DNA from: Actinomycetota bacterium
Lineage (GTDB): Bacteria; Actinomycetota; Actinomycetes; Nanopelagicales; Nanopelagicaceae
DNA: 20,871 bases
Direction: 5' to 3'
Assembly: GCA_009699765.1 (NCBI GenBank)
Contig: WLNN01000008.1
Span: 1 to 20,871 of the forward strand
Shown: one piece after another, positions 11,874 to 18,572 of the stretch
How the letters are laid out: the number at the start of each line of letters is the position of its first letter
Numbering within the stretch: the first letter of the stretch is position 1
The notes under the pieces: generated by a model
What the model was told of the DNA's origin: nothing
Databases searched by the model: none
Seen by the model: only the letters and a program-made list of their open reading frames with translations
Made by a program: the position numbers and the translations under genes

Positions 11874-13268
11874 ATGTCTCGCACCGTCGCAATAGTCACG
11901 ATGGGTTGCGCCCGAAATGAAGTTGATTCTGAAGAGCTGGCTGGACGCCTAGCCGCTGAAGGTTGGACTCTCGTTGATGATGTAGAAGCGGCAGAGGTTG
12001 CGGTCGTAAATACATGCGGTTTTATCGAATCAGCAAAGAAGGATTCCGTTGATGCGCTTTTAGAGGCGAACTCACTTAAAGGCCATGGAACTACCAAAGC
12101 TGTTGTTGCAGTTGGTTGCATGGCAGAGAGATACGGAAAGGAATTAGCAGCCGCTTTGCCTGAAGCGGATGCAATTCTTGGTTTTGATGATTACCAAGAT
12201 ATCTCCTCCAAGTTGCAATCAATTCTTGCTGGAAATTCACATCAATCTCATACGCCCCAGGATCGTCGCGCTCTACTTCCGATTTCACCAGTTGCGCGCG
12301 CTGAGGTGCGTCGTGAAGTCCGTGATGCCGACCATGTCTCAAATCTAGGCGCAGGTGGTTCGCTCTTTAGAAAACGCTTAGGTAACGCTCCGTGGGCGCC
12401 ACTGAAAATTGCATCAGGATGCGATCGTCGATGTTCATTCTGCGCCATTCCTTATTTCCGTGGTTCGTTCGTCTCTCGCCCTCCACAGGAAGTTTTAGAG
12501 GAAGCAGCTTGGCTTGCTCAGAACGGCGTTAGTGAACTCTTCTTGGTAAGTGAAAACACAACTTCATATGGAAAAGACCTTGGGGACCTTCGTTTGATGG
12601 AGAAAATTCTCCATCAATTTTCTGAGATACCAGGTGTCGAACGCGTCCGACTCTCGTATTTACAGCCAGCTGAAGTTCGTCCAACTTTGCTGCAAGCAAT
12701 GATCGAGACTGCCAAAGTTGCACCTTACTTCGATTTATCTTTCCAACATACAAGCCCTTCAGTCTTGCGGCGAATGCGACGTTTTGGTGATTCAGAGAAG
12801 TTCTTGCATCTGATTAATCAAATACGCGCTCTCTCTCCGGAGGCGGGAATTCGCTCCAACTTCATCGTTGGCTTTCCGGGGGAGAGCCAAGAAGATTTCG
12901 ACGATCTCGCGGCATTTATTACACATGCAAAGCTCGACGCAATAGGAGTATTTGGTTACTCAGATGAAGACAATACCGAAGCGCTGGATCACACCGATAA
13001 GGTAGATGAAGACGTCATTAAAGAGCGAGTAGATAGCCTCTCTCGTCTAGCGGATGAAATGGTTTCTGCTCGCGCCGCAGCACGTATCGGCGAGAATGTG
13101 CGTGTTCTGATTGAGGATGAGGAACTCCAGGAAGGTCGGGCCGCACATCAAGGTCCAGAAGTTGATGGAACGACTTCGTTTTTAGGAACAGATTTCAAAG
13201 CAGGCCAATACGTAGATGCAGTCGTCGTCGACTCAATGGGCGCCGATTTAGTTGCGAGGCCGCTTTAA
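11874..13268 (+). CDS. rimO: Ribosomal protein S12 methylthiotransferase RimO
   Basis: RimO is a radical-SAM enzyme that adds a methylthio group to a conserved aspartate of ribosomal protein S12. The N-terminal UPF0004 domain has its three cluster cysteines at Cys12 ([13 protein letters not shown]), Cys48 ([13 protein letters not shown]) and Cys82 (VGCMAERYG). The radical-SAM motif CX3CX2C is CDRRCSFC (Cys183, 187, 190). [10 protein letters not shown] follows, and a TRAM-like domain closes the 464-residue protein. The NTCGFIESA segment points to RimO rather than the tRNA enzyme MiaB. pgsA begins on the base right after the stop codon, so they are co-transcribed. Confidence 0.95.
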   Translation: MSRTVAIVTMGCARNEVDSEELAGRLAAEGWTLVDDVEAAEVAVVNTCGFIESAKKDSVDALLEANSLKGHGTTKAVVAVGCMAERYGKELAAALPEADAILGFDDYQDISSKLQSILAGNSHQSHTPQDRRALLPISPVARAEVRREVRDADHVSNLGAGGSLFRKRLGNAPWAPLKIASGCDRRCSFCAIPYFRGSFVSRPPQEVLEEAAWLAQNGVSELFLVSENTTSYGKDLGDLRLMEKILHQFSEIPGVERVRLSYLQPAEVRPTLLQAMIETAKVAPYFDLSFQHTSPSVLRRMRRFGDSEKFLHLINQIRALSPEAGIRSNFIVGFPGESQEDFDDLAAFITHAKLDAIGVFGYSDEDNTEALDHTDKVDEDVIKERVDSLSRLADEMVSARAAARIGENVRVLIEDEELQEGRAAHQGPEVDGTTSFLGTDFKAGQYVDAVVVDSMGADLVARPL

Positions 13269-13808
13269 ATGGCTATAACAATCACTCCAAATTGGCTTAC
13301 AGTTTTTCGTATTGCGTTAATTCCATCTGGAGTATGGGCTCTTTTTCATTCACCTTCAAATACTTGGCAATGCATCGCTTGGTTAATTTATTTCACTCTT
13401 GGAATGACAGATATTCTCGATGGTCACTGGGCGCGCAAAAGTAATCGAACAACACCGTTAGGTGCATTTCTAGATCCAGTTGCAGATAAAGCTCTTATTG
13501 GTTCGGCCATGATCTCGCTCGCCATTCTTGAGCGTTTCCCTTGGTGGATCGTCGCTGTTATCTTGACGCGCGAAATAGGAATTACCATATTTAGATTACT
13601 GGTCATTCGTGACGGAGTTATTCCCGCTAGCAAGGGCGGCAAAATCAAGACCCTTACTCAAAACTTCGGAGTCAGTTTCTATATGCTTCCGCTACCAGAA
13701 ATTCTGCACCCACTTCGAGATACTTTGATGGCCGTCGCAGTTGTATTGACCATTTGGACCGGAATCGATTACATAGTTCAATGGCAGCGAGGTAGAAAAA
13801 GACCCTAA
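13269..13808 (+). CDS. pgsA: CDP-alcohol phosphatidyltransferase (PgsA-like)
   Basis: This 179-residue integral membrane enzyme has the complete CDP-alcohol phosphotransferase motif DX2DGX2ARX8GX3DX3D: Asp48, Asp51-Gly52, Ala55-Arg56, Gly65, Asp69 and Asp73. Membrane helices surround it (for example WLIYFTLGMTDIL). By family and by position next to rimO and cinA it is most likely CDP-diacylglycerol-glycerol-3-phosphate 3-phosphatidyltransferase, which makes phosphatidylglycerophosphate. Related actinobacterial enzymes make phosphatidylinositol phosphate or cardiolipin, and the motif alone does not separate them. It starts immediately after the rimO TAA with no gap and no separate ribosome site. 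Confidence 0.88.
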   Translation: MAITITPNWLTVFRIALIPSGVWALFHSPSNTWQCIAWLIYFTLGMTDILDGHWARKSNRTTPLGAFLDPVADKALIGSAMISLAILERFPWWIVAVILTREIGITIFRLLVIRDGVIPASKGGKIKTLTQNFGVSFYMLPLPEILHPLRDTLMAVAVVLTIWTGIDYIVQWQRGRKRP

Positions 13809-13821
13809 TTTTTAAGATTGC

Positions 13822-13851
13822 TTGCTCTCATTTAAGAGAGAGGCGTATCTT
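13822..13851 (+). promoter_or_regulatory. Promoter for leaderless cinA mRNA with a spacer palindrome
   Basis: TTGCTC (13822-13827) and TATCTT (13846-13851) are separated by 18 bases, and the cinA ATG lies six bases after the -10. The spacer contains the inverted repeat CTCTC/GAGAG (13825-13840), which may be an operator or a leftover pgsA terminator. Confidence 0.55.
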
Positions 13852-13857
13852 TATGCC

Positions 13858-14340
13858 ATGCCCCTTCGCTCTCATGCAAAGACAGTTATTTCATTATTGG
13901 AAAATCGAAGTGAAACCGTAGCTGTTGCAGAGTCACTTACAGCAGGTGGTTTGGGCCATGCGCTTACTATAATTCCAGGAGCATCAAAAGTATTTGTGGG
14001 TGGAGTCATCGCTTACACCAATGAAGTCAAAGTAAATTTCCTTGAAGTGAGTCCAACACTAATTAAAGATTTCACTGTAGTCAGCGAAGAAGTTGCTAAC
14101 GCAATGGCTGATGCGGTGCGAGAAAAATTTGGATCAACCTGGGGGATTGCCACAACCGGTATCGCCGGTCCGGGAGACCATGAAGGCATAGCCGAAGGCA
14201 CGGTCTGGGTCGCCATACGGGGCCCAATTAATCAGAGCATTCAATTACAGCTCGATGGCGGACGGGAAGCAATACGAACCGGCGCTATATCCAGCGCAAT
14301 AGGCACCTTTGCGCGTATCCTTAGTCATCGTACGACGTAG
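13858..14340 (+). CDS. cinA: CinA C-terminal domain protein, nicotinamide-nucleotide amidase (PncC type)
   Basis: This stand-alone 160-residue protein corresponds to the C-terminal CinA/PncC domain, which deamidates nicotinamide mononucleotide to nicotinate mononucleotide in pyridine-nucleotide salvage. The catalytic serine motif AESLTAGGLG (Ser26), the VGGVIAYTNEVKVNFL segment with the family's Tyr and Lys, and TTGIAGPGD are all present. The N-terminal molybdopterin-binding-like domain of full CinA is absent, as is common in actinobacteria. I use the ATG at 13858, since an upstream TTG at 13822 would place the probable promoter inside the gene. The gene sits between pgsA and clgR, the classic actinobacterial order. 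Confidence 0.92.
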   Translation: MPLRSHAKTVISLLENRSETVAVAESLTAGGLGHALTIIPGASKVFVGGVIAYTNEVKVNFLEVSPTLIKDFTVVSEEVANAMADAVREKFGSTWGIATTGIAGPGDHEGIAEGTVWVAIRGPINQSIQLQLDGGREAIRTGAISSAIGTFARILSHRTT

Positions 14341-14381
14341 GCAAAAATACTTAGCTCCAAGATTGAAGAAAGGGTAGCGAT

Positions 14382-14648
14382 ATGGTCTTGTTAAGAGAAT
14401 CAGTTGGACAGGCACTTCGTCGTACCCGAACCGAACAATCTCGTACCTTGCGCGATGTTGCTCGCGATGCACGTGTATCTCTTGGCTATCTTTCAGAGGT
14501 AGAACGCGGACAGAAAGAAGCTTCGTCAGAGCTATTGAATTCAATCTGCGAAGCGCTCGGTCTCACACTTGGTTCCTTGATGAACGAAGTAACTCTAGAG
14601 ATCACCTCAGCTGAGACAGCAAAGCTCGTTGTTGTCGATGCAGCCTAA
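14382..14648 (+). CDS. clgR: ClgR-type XRE family transcriptional regulator
   Basis: This small 88-residue protein is almost entirely a Cro/C1 helix-turn-helix ([38 protein letters not shown]). Size, sequence and position after pgsA-cinA match ClgR, the actinobacterial activator of clp protease and other proteolysis and stress genes. The ATG has AAAGGG seven bases upstream, so it is conventionally led. The protein ends in VVVDAA; from memory, ClgR in Streptomyces is itself degraded by ClpP with the terminal alanines important, and this tail fits that. The TetR gene begins inside its last codons. Family is secure; the regulon cannot be read from this window. Confidence 0.9.
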   Translation: MVLLRESVGQALRRTRTEQSRTLRDVARDARVSLGYLSEVERGQKEASSELLNSICEALGLTLGSLMNEVTLEITSAETAKLVVVDAA

Positions 14649-15159
14649 ATATTCGCTTCAAGCTGGAGTCCATCGCCGCACAGAAGCAGCAATTCTTGAG
14701 GGCACAAAAGCGCTGATTGCACGTTCTGGCATCACCGGTTTATCAATGATTGAAATCGCAGATTACTCAGAAGTTTCTCGTGCGACGCTATACAACCATT
14801 TTCGCGATAAAGATGCGGTATTAGCTGCCTTAGTATCTTCAGAAGTTGCTCGATTAGCAGAGCTTGCAATCACAGCAGGTACGCCAGCAGATGCCCTTGA
14901 GTCTCTGTCAATTTCGATCTCCACCGATCCAGCACTCGCTGCCATGAGAATTCATGACGCAGAGCTCCTTGTTGCTGCAATGACTAATACTGCTAGCGAG
15001 CACTACATTACAATTGCACAAATTATTTATGGTGCTACAAAATCAAAGTCTGGCACTGGTATTGCAATGCGTTGGCTACTAGGACAGGTCATGCAGCCAA
15101 TCTCTGCAGAACAATCACGTGATCAAGCCGCACACTTGGCTACTGACACCCTGTTCTAA
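14638..15159 (+). CDS. TetR family transcriptional regulator
   Basis: This 173-residue regulator has an N-terminal TetR helix-turn-helix (about 14-60: [16 protein letters not shown], then [20 protein letters not shown], then [10 protein letters not shown]). An alpha-helical ligand-binding or dimerisation domain follows, which I cannot assign to a ligand. The ATG at 14638 overlaps the end of clgR by 11 bases, suggesting co-translation. A TTG at 14629 would add three residues and deepen the overlap. No divergent target gene or transporter lies beside it, so its target is unknown; coupling to clgR hints at stress or proteolysis control. I do not recall a TetR gene at this place in Mycobacterium. 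Confidence 0.85.
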   Translation: MQPKYSLQAGVHRRTEAAILEGTKALIARSGITGLSMIEIADYSEVSRATLYNHFRDKDAVLAALVSSEVARLAELAITAGTPADALESLSISISTDPALAAMRIHDAELLVAAMTNTASEHYITIAQIIYGATKSKSGTGIAMRWLLGQVMQPISAEQSRDQAAHLATDTLF

Positions 15160-15178
15160 AATCATATAGAAATCTAAT
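15143..15178 (+). promoter_or_regulatory. Candidate promoter(s) for the DUF3046 gene
   Basis: CTGACA (15143-15148) and TATAGA (15165-15170) are separated by 16 bases, and six bases later is an ATG at 15177. A second -10-like hexamer, TCTAAT (15173-15178), matches five of six consensus positions and ends six bases before the DUF3046 ATG at 15185. Either predicts a leaderless or nearly leaderless transcript. Confidence 0.45.
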
Positions 15179-15184
15179 GCCATA

Positions 15185-15382
15185 ATGCGCATCTCTGACC
15201 TTCGCGAACGACTAGCACTCTCATTCGGCGAAGTCTGGGCACCATCATTTTCGCAAGATATTGCAATCAGCGAATTAGGAAGCAAGACGGTCAATGAAGC
15301 GCTCAAAGCCGGAATCGAAGCGGATGAAATCTGGCGGGCAGTCTGCAAACAATGTCCCGTCGAAACTGCTAAACAGCGATAA
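15185..15382 (+). CDS. DUF3046 family protein
   Basis: This 65-residue protein matches the actinobacterial DUF3046 family. It begins MRISDLRERLALSFGEVWAPS, contains SELGSKTVNEALKAGIEADE, and ends with the family's IWRAVCKQCPV block. Its function is unknown. The family is typically found just upstream of recA in actinobacteria, including Mycobacterium, and it is so here, although yaaA on the other strand is inserted between them. It has no signal peptide or membrane segment and is probably cytosolic and helical. The last 14 bases overlap the 3' end of yaaA on the opposite strand. Confidence 0.88.
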   Translation: MRISDLRERLALSFGEVWAPSFSQDIAISELGSKTVNEALKAGIEADEIWRAVCKQCPVETAKQR

Positions 15383-15923
15383 CTTCTAAGACCCAGGGAT
15401 TGACGCCATCAGATGGCGTGAGTGCACATGGATATTTCTCAGAGACAATTGCGTAGAGATCCTCGGGGGTCTTTGCTAGCGAACGCGATTGCAACAACCA
15501 TCGCGCAATCTCACCGCGCGTCTTCTTCGACATATGGGTAATCACTGTTCGAACGCCGTCGACGACGGTTGAGACTTTGATTTCTACCGTCTTCTCAACA
15601 GGAGATTTCCAAACCGTTTTATAGGTCGATGACCGACAATCAACAATCAGGGGAGTCTTAATAAGATCTAGAATGGCAGCAATACGAGGCGACATTTCTG
15701 TGTTGTTGATCTTCTCTTTATAGCTCTCGATTCGATCGCCAGGGCGCACCGCCCCGTACTTAGCGCTGATAATTACCAGCGAACTCTCGCCTCGCTTCTT
15801 GGCGCCAAGGGTGAGGGTGGGCCAATCAAGGGCCTGATAGAGCACGCCGGTATAGACGCTTATAGCCTGGGTAGGGCGGGTAGTTGTCAGCTTCTTCTCT
15901 GAGGGCGGTAAGAGAATAAGCAT
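15369..15923 (-). CDS. yaaA: YaaA/DUF328 family peroxide stress protein
   Basis: YaaA lowers free intracellular iron and protects DNA from peroxide in E. coli. The signature starts at the N-terminus (LILLPPSEKK), followed by YTGVLYQALDW, VIISAKYGAVRPGDRIESYK, VDCRSSTY and THMSKKTRGEIARWLL, all in family order. At 184 residues it is clearly shorter than the ~250 of the E. coli protein, with compression between the main blocks, but actinobacterial members are often short. The gene opposes DUF3046 and is divergent from recA, a position that fits DNA protection. A -10-like CATACT seven bases upstream of the ATG suggests a leaderless message. The biochemical role here is by homology only. Confidence 0.85.
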   Translation of the reverse strand: MLILLPPSEKKLTTTRPTQAISVYTGVLYQALDWPTLTLGAKKRGESSLVIISAKYGAVRPGDRIESYKEKINNTEMSPRIAAILDLIKTPLIVDCRSSTYKTVWKSPVEKTVEIKVSTVVDGVRTVITHMSKKTRGEIARWLLQSRSLAKTPEDLYAIVSEKYPCALTPSDGVNPWVLEVIAV

Positions 15924-15930
15924 GTAGGTG

Positions 15931-15936
15931 AGTATG
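15931..15936 (-). promoter_or_regulatory. Candidate -10 element for leaderless yaaA mRNA
   Basis: CATACT on the minus strand matches TATAAT at four positions and ends seven bases before the yaaA ATG. The spacer (CACCTAC) has no ribosome site. Confidence 0.4.
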
Positions 15937-16011
15937 GCCGAGGGGCGTGTCAGAGGTCGTTGTTAATCTCTCCAGCGTGTCTCTAGATTGCCCGCGTGTC
16001 TTTGGTGGTAT

Positions 16012-16027
16012 TCGAACAGATGTTCGA
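16012..16027 (+). promoter_or_regulatory. LexA operator (SOS box) upstream of recA
   Basis: TCGAACAGATGTTCGA is a perfect palindrome of the actinobacterial/Gram-positive SOS box, GAAC-N4-GTTC. It lies about 184 bases before the recA ATG and directly before TACCAT, so bound LexA would cover the promoter. lexA itself is not in the window. Confidence 0.88.
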
Positions 16028-16134
16028 CTACCATTTATCCATTGCGAGCCGCCATCAAAGGTAGCAAGTGATGCACAACCAGAGCGGTCTCAATCCTCCG
16101 CCCACAGCGTCTCTATCACGCTCGTAGGCCGTCG

Positions 16135-16221
16135 ATGAAGTTCCGTACCTTCTGGGCCACCAAACAGTGGGGGATATGCCTCCACCGTTCGACTAAAAGG
16201 AGAAAAACTCATGGCAGCTGA
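16135..16221 (+). CDS. Possible 28-residue upstream ORF overlapping the recA start
   Basis: An ATG at 16135 opens a short frame beginning [13 protein letters not shown] and ending in a basic tail (KRRKTHGS), stopping at TGA inside recA codons 3-4. It contains the recA ribosome site and start, so ribosomes finishing it could reinitiate on recA. GTAGG six bases before the ATG is a weak ribosome site. I do not recognise the peptide and have no conservation evidence. Confidence 0.25.
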   Translation: MKFRTFWATKQWGICLHRSTKRRKTHGS

Positions 16222-17305
16222 AAAGCCCGATAAGACAGTTAGCAAAGCCGATGAAAAAGCATCATCTGATCGCCACAAGGCGTTAGATACCGCGCTCGCC
16301 CAGATCGAACGACAGTTTGGTAAGGGTGCAGTTATCAAGATGTCCGATAAGCAAGCCCAGGTAATTGAAGTTATTCCAACAGGATCCGTTGCCCTCGATA
16401 TGGCACTCGGCATTGGCGGACTTCCACGTGGGCGTATCGTAGAAATCTACGGTCCAGAATCTTCAGGTAAGACAACTCTTACACTTCACGCAATCGCATC
16501 AGCACAGAAGCTTGGAGGCATCTGCGCATTTATCGATGCAGAGCATGCATTCGATGCAGAGTATGCAAAGAAGCTCGGCGTTGATATCGATGCACTTCTC
16601 GTTTCACAGCCAGATACCGGTGAGCAAGCACTTGAGATTATGGATATGTTGGTTCGCTCTGGCGCACTTGATCTTGTAGTTGTTGACTCAGTTGCTGCAC
16701 TTGTCCCTCGCGCAGAAATTGAAGGCGAGATGGGTGATTCACATATGGGTCTTCAGGCGCGTTTGATGTCTCAGGCACTTCGTAAAATCACTGGTGCACT
16801 TCATCAATCAAAGACAACTGCGATATTCATTAACCAGTTGCGTGACAAGATTGGTGTCTTCTTTGGTTCTCCAGAGACAACAACAGGTGGTAAGGCTCTT
16901 AAGTTCTACGCCTCTATCCGTTTAGATATTCGCCGTATTGAAACTCTTAAAGATGGACAAGAGTCAGTTGGAAACCGTACCCGCGTGAAGGTCGTCAAGA
17001 ACAAGATGGCGCCACCTTTCAAGCAGGCAGAGTTCGACATCATTTACGGAACAGGTATCTCTCGCGAAGGCTCACTCCTTGATATGGGTGTCGATATCGG
17101 CATCGTCAAGAAGTCTGGTGCTTGGTATACCTACGAAGGCGATCAGCTTGGTCAAGGTAAGGAGAATTCACGTAACTTCCTCCTCGACAATCCAGATCTT
17201 GCCAACGATATTGAGTCAAGAATTCGCGCAAGTTTCTTGCCTGTAGAAGTTGATGCAGCGATGATTGCTGAGATCGATGAAGCAGCTGCAGAGGTTGATT
17301 TCTAA
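16211..17305 (+). CDS. recA: Recombinase A
   Basis: RecA forms the ATP-dependent filament on single-stranded DNA that drives homologous recombination and LexA self-cleavage. The 364-residue protein has an alpha/beta N-terminal region ([17 protein letters not shown]), Walker A GPESSGKT at 81-88, a Walker B strand [12 protein letters not shown], and the loop and core signature [20 protein letters not shown]. An acidic C-terminal tail ends [11 protein letters not shown]. No intein interrupts it, unlike M. tuberculosis. The ATG follows AAAGGAG at good spacing. A perfect SOS box upstream implies LexA control. The TAA stop is immediately followed by the probable recX start (TAATT). Confidence 0.99.
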   Translation: MAAEKPDKTVSKADEKASSDRHKALDTALAQIERQFGKGAVIKMSDKQAQVIEVIPTGSVALDMALGIGGLPRGRIVEIYGPESSGKTTLTLHAIASAQKLGGICAFIDAEHAFDAEYAKKLGVDIDALLVSQPDTGEQALEIMDMLVRSGALDLVVVDSVAALVPRAEIEGEMGDSHMGLQARLMSQALRKITGALHQSKTTAIFINQLRDKIGVFFGSPETTTGGKALKFYASIRLDIRRIETLKDGQESVGNRTRVKVVKNKMAPPFKQAEFDIIYGTGISREGSLLDMGVDIGIVKKSGAWYTYEGDQLGQGKENSRNFLLDNPDLANDIESRIRASFLPVEVDAAMIAEIDEAAAEVDF

Positions 17306-17811
17306 TTTCTCTTCAATACAAGAAGGTAGAGAGCAGCTCCGACCCTTACGAAACTGCATATGCAATTGCGCTTAATGCGTTAGTTGCTCGTGCAAAGAGT
17401 AAGGGGGAGCTGCTCACTCACCTTAAAGTGCGCGGGATAGATGACCAGGTAGCGCAGGCAACTATTTATCGCCTACAAGAAGCTGGCCTGGTCAATGATC
17501 AGGAATTCGCCATTGCTTGGGCTACTTCACGCCATAGCCATAAGAAGATCTCAAAGCGTGTAATCGCGACCGAACTTCGCCAGAAGGGCGTCGAACAAGA
17601 GCAGATTCTCGAAGCCCTTGAATCGATTGATGATGACGCGGAATACCAATCTGCATTTGAGCTTGCTATGAAGAAGTATGCAACGATGTCTCGTTTAGAA
17701 AATGATGTTCAGATTCGTCGAATTCAATCGCTGCTCCAACGAAAAGGTTTTGGTTTTCCTGTAATCGCACGAGTTATACGCGAACTTGGAATCGGTCTCG
17801 AACTCGATTAG
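17305..17811 (+). CDS. recX: Regulatory protein RecX, probable ATT start
   Basis: RecX binds RecA filaments and limits their activity. It is built of three-helix repeats, seen here as ARAKSKGELLTHLKVRGI, then RLQEAGLVNDQEFAIAWA, SKRVIATELRQKGVEQEQI and IQSLLQRKGFGFPVIARVI. The first ordinary start codon is a GTG at 17428, but the frame is open and clearly RecX-like well before it (DPYETAYAIALNALVARAKS). Back to the first in-frame stop at 17296 there is no ATG, GTG or TTG. The ATT at 17305 overlaps the last base of the recA stop (TAATT), mirrors the TAATG junction of pnp-pepR, and has AGAGG ten bases upstream. It gives 168 residues, a normal RecX length. Starting at GTG would remove the first helices. 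Confidence 0.85.
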   Translation: MSLQYKKVESSSDPYETAYAIALNALVARAKSKGELLTHLKVRGIDDQVAQATIYRLQEAGLVNDQEFAIAWATSRHSHKKISKRVIATELRQKGVEQEQILEALESIDDDAEYQSAFELAMKKYATMSRLENDVQIRRIQSLLQRKGFGFPVIARVIRELGIGLELD

Positions 17812-17816
17812 TAGCG

Positions 17817-18536
17817 TTACTTTGATTGTTTGAGATGTTCAGTTAATCGCTCTGCAGTAGCAACAACGGCGGCAGCGTGAACGCGCCCAGGTTGGCGACC
17901 TAGTCTTTCAATCGGACCAGAGATTGATACAGCAGCAATTACTTTTCCATTTGGTCCGCGCACTGGCGCAGAGACTGATGCCACGCCAGCTTCTCGCTCT
18001 CCAACAGATTGCGCCCAACCGCGACGACGATCAGCTGCAAGGTGAGCTGCTGTATAGCGAGCAGATTTCAAGACACGATGGATTTTCTCTGAATCTTCCC
18101 AGGCCATCAAAATTTGCGCAGCAGATCCCGCCTGCATAGTTAGGGCAGAGCCCACTGGAACAGAGTCGCGAAGTCCGGAAAGTCGCTCTGCAACGGCAAC
18201 ACAAAGTCTGATATCTCCTTGACGTTTATACAGTTGTGCAGATTCACCAGTTGCATCACGAAGCGCGGCAAGAGTTGGACCCGCTGCTGCGATAAGGCGA
18301 TCTTCACCGGCAGCCATCGCAAGTTCTGCAGAGCGAGGGCCAAGAACAAATCGTCCATTAAGGTCGCGAGTAACTAAGCGATGGTGCTCGAGGGCAACGG
18401 CAAGTCGATGAGCGGTAGGGCGGGCGATTCCAGTCACAGCGACTAGCTCTGCAAGGGAATGTGGGCCGGACTCAAGTGTGCCCAGAATTGCTACGGCTTT
18501 GTCTAAAACGCCAACTCCGCTATTCTTCTTGTCCAT
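17817..18536 (-). CDS. ndgR: IclR family regulator (NdgR/LtbR type)
   Basis: This 239-residue IclR protein has an N-terminal winged helix (about 8-62: VLDKAVAILGTLESGPHSLAELVAVTGIARPTAHRL in two blocks, then GRFVLGPRS). A GAF-like effector domain follows (about 80-235), with SVPVGSALTMQAGSAAQILMAW and SVSAPVRGPNGKVIAAVSISGP. Divergent placement against leuCD is the hallmark of the actinobacterial NdgR/LtbR group, which controls leucine and other amino-acid biosynthesis. That target is inferred from context. The promoter is a strong -35/-10 pair with a palindrome between them, suggesting autoregulation. The stop lies five bases from the recX stop on the other strand. Confidence 0.88.
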   Translation of the reverse strand: MDKKNSGVGVLDKAVAILGTLESGPHSLAELVAVTGIARPTAHRLAVALEHHRLVTRDLNGRFVLGPRSAELAMAAGEDRLIAAAGPTLAALRDATGESAQLYKRQGDIRLCVAVAERLSGLRDSVPVGSALTMQAGSAAQILMAWEDSEKIHRVLKSARYTAAHLAADRRRGWAQSVGEREAGVASVSAPVRGPNGKVIAAVSISGPIERLGRQPGRVHAAAVVATAERLTEHLKQSK

Positions 18537-18542
18537 GGAGTG

Positions 18543-18572
18543 ATATTAACATCTCACTAGTCGAGATAGCAA
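18543..18572 (-). promoter_or_regulatory. iclR promoter with a spacer-filling palindrome (leaderless)
   Basis: On the minus strand TTGCTA (18567-18572) and TAATAT (18543-18548) are separated by 18 bases, and the ATG lies six bases after the -10. The inverted repeat ATCTC-N7-GAGAT (18551-18567) fills the spacer, an ideal place for repression. It is the clearest promoter in the window. Confidence 0.7.

Larger units (their letters stand above)
15924..16210 (+). promoter_or_regulatory. recA control region (287 bp between yaaA and recA)
   Basis: From left to right this gap holds the yaaA -10 element, three direct copies of GCGTGTC (15945-15951, 15975-15981, 15994-16000), a perfect SOS box (16012-16027), and a possible -10 TACCAT (16029-16034). 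The remaining ~170 bases would be 5' untranslated leader, including a possible 28-codon upstream reading frame (16135-16221). A solo half-site GTTCGA (16187-16192) and the recA ribosome site AAAGGAG lie near the gene. I see no tRNA or recognised structured RNA. Confidence 0.6.

Noticed and set aside
15403..15419. Hairpin after the DUF3046 stop as a terminator
   Set aside because: The 7-bp stem has no T-run on the plus strand and lies in yaaA coding sequence, so I do not annotate it as a terminator.
15947..16138. 63-codon open frame between yaaA and recA
   Set aside because: It runs through the GCGTGTC repeats and the SOS box, has a GTG start without a ribosome site, and its translation resembles no family I know.
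16211..17305. Possible RecA intein as in M. tuberculosis
   Set aside because: The gene is a normal 364 codons with all motifs contiguous.
17428..17811. recX starting at the GTG at 17428
   Set aside because: This would drop about 41 upstream residues that are clearly RecX-like and leave a 120-base gap after recA containing coding-like sequence.
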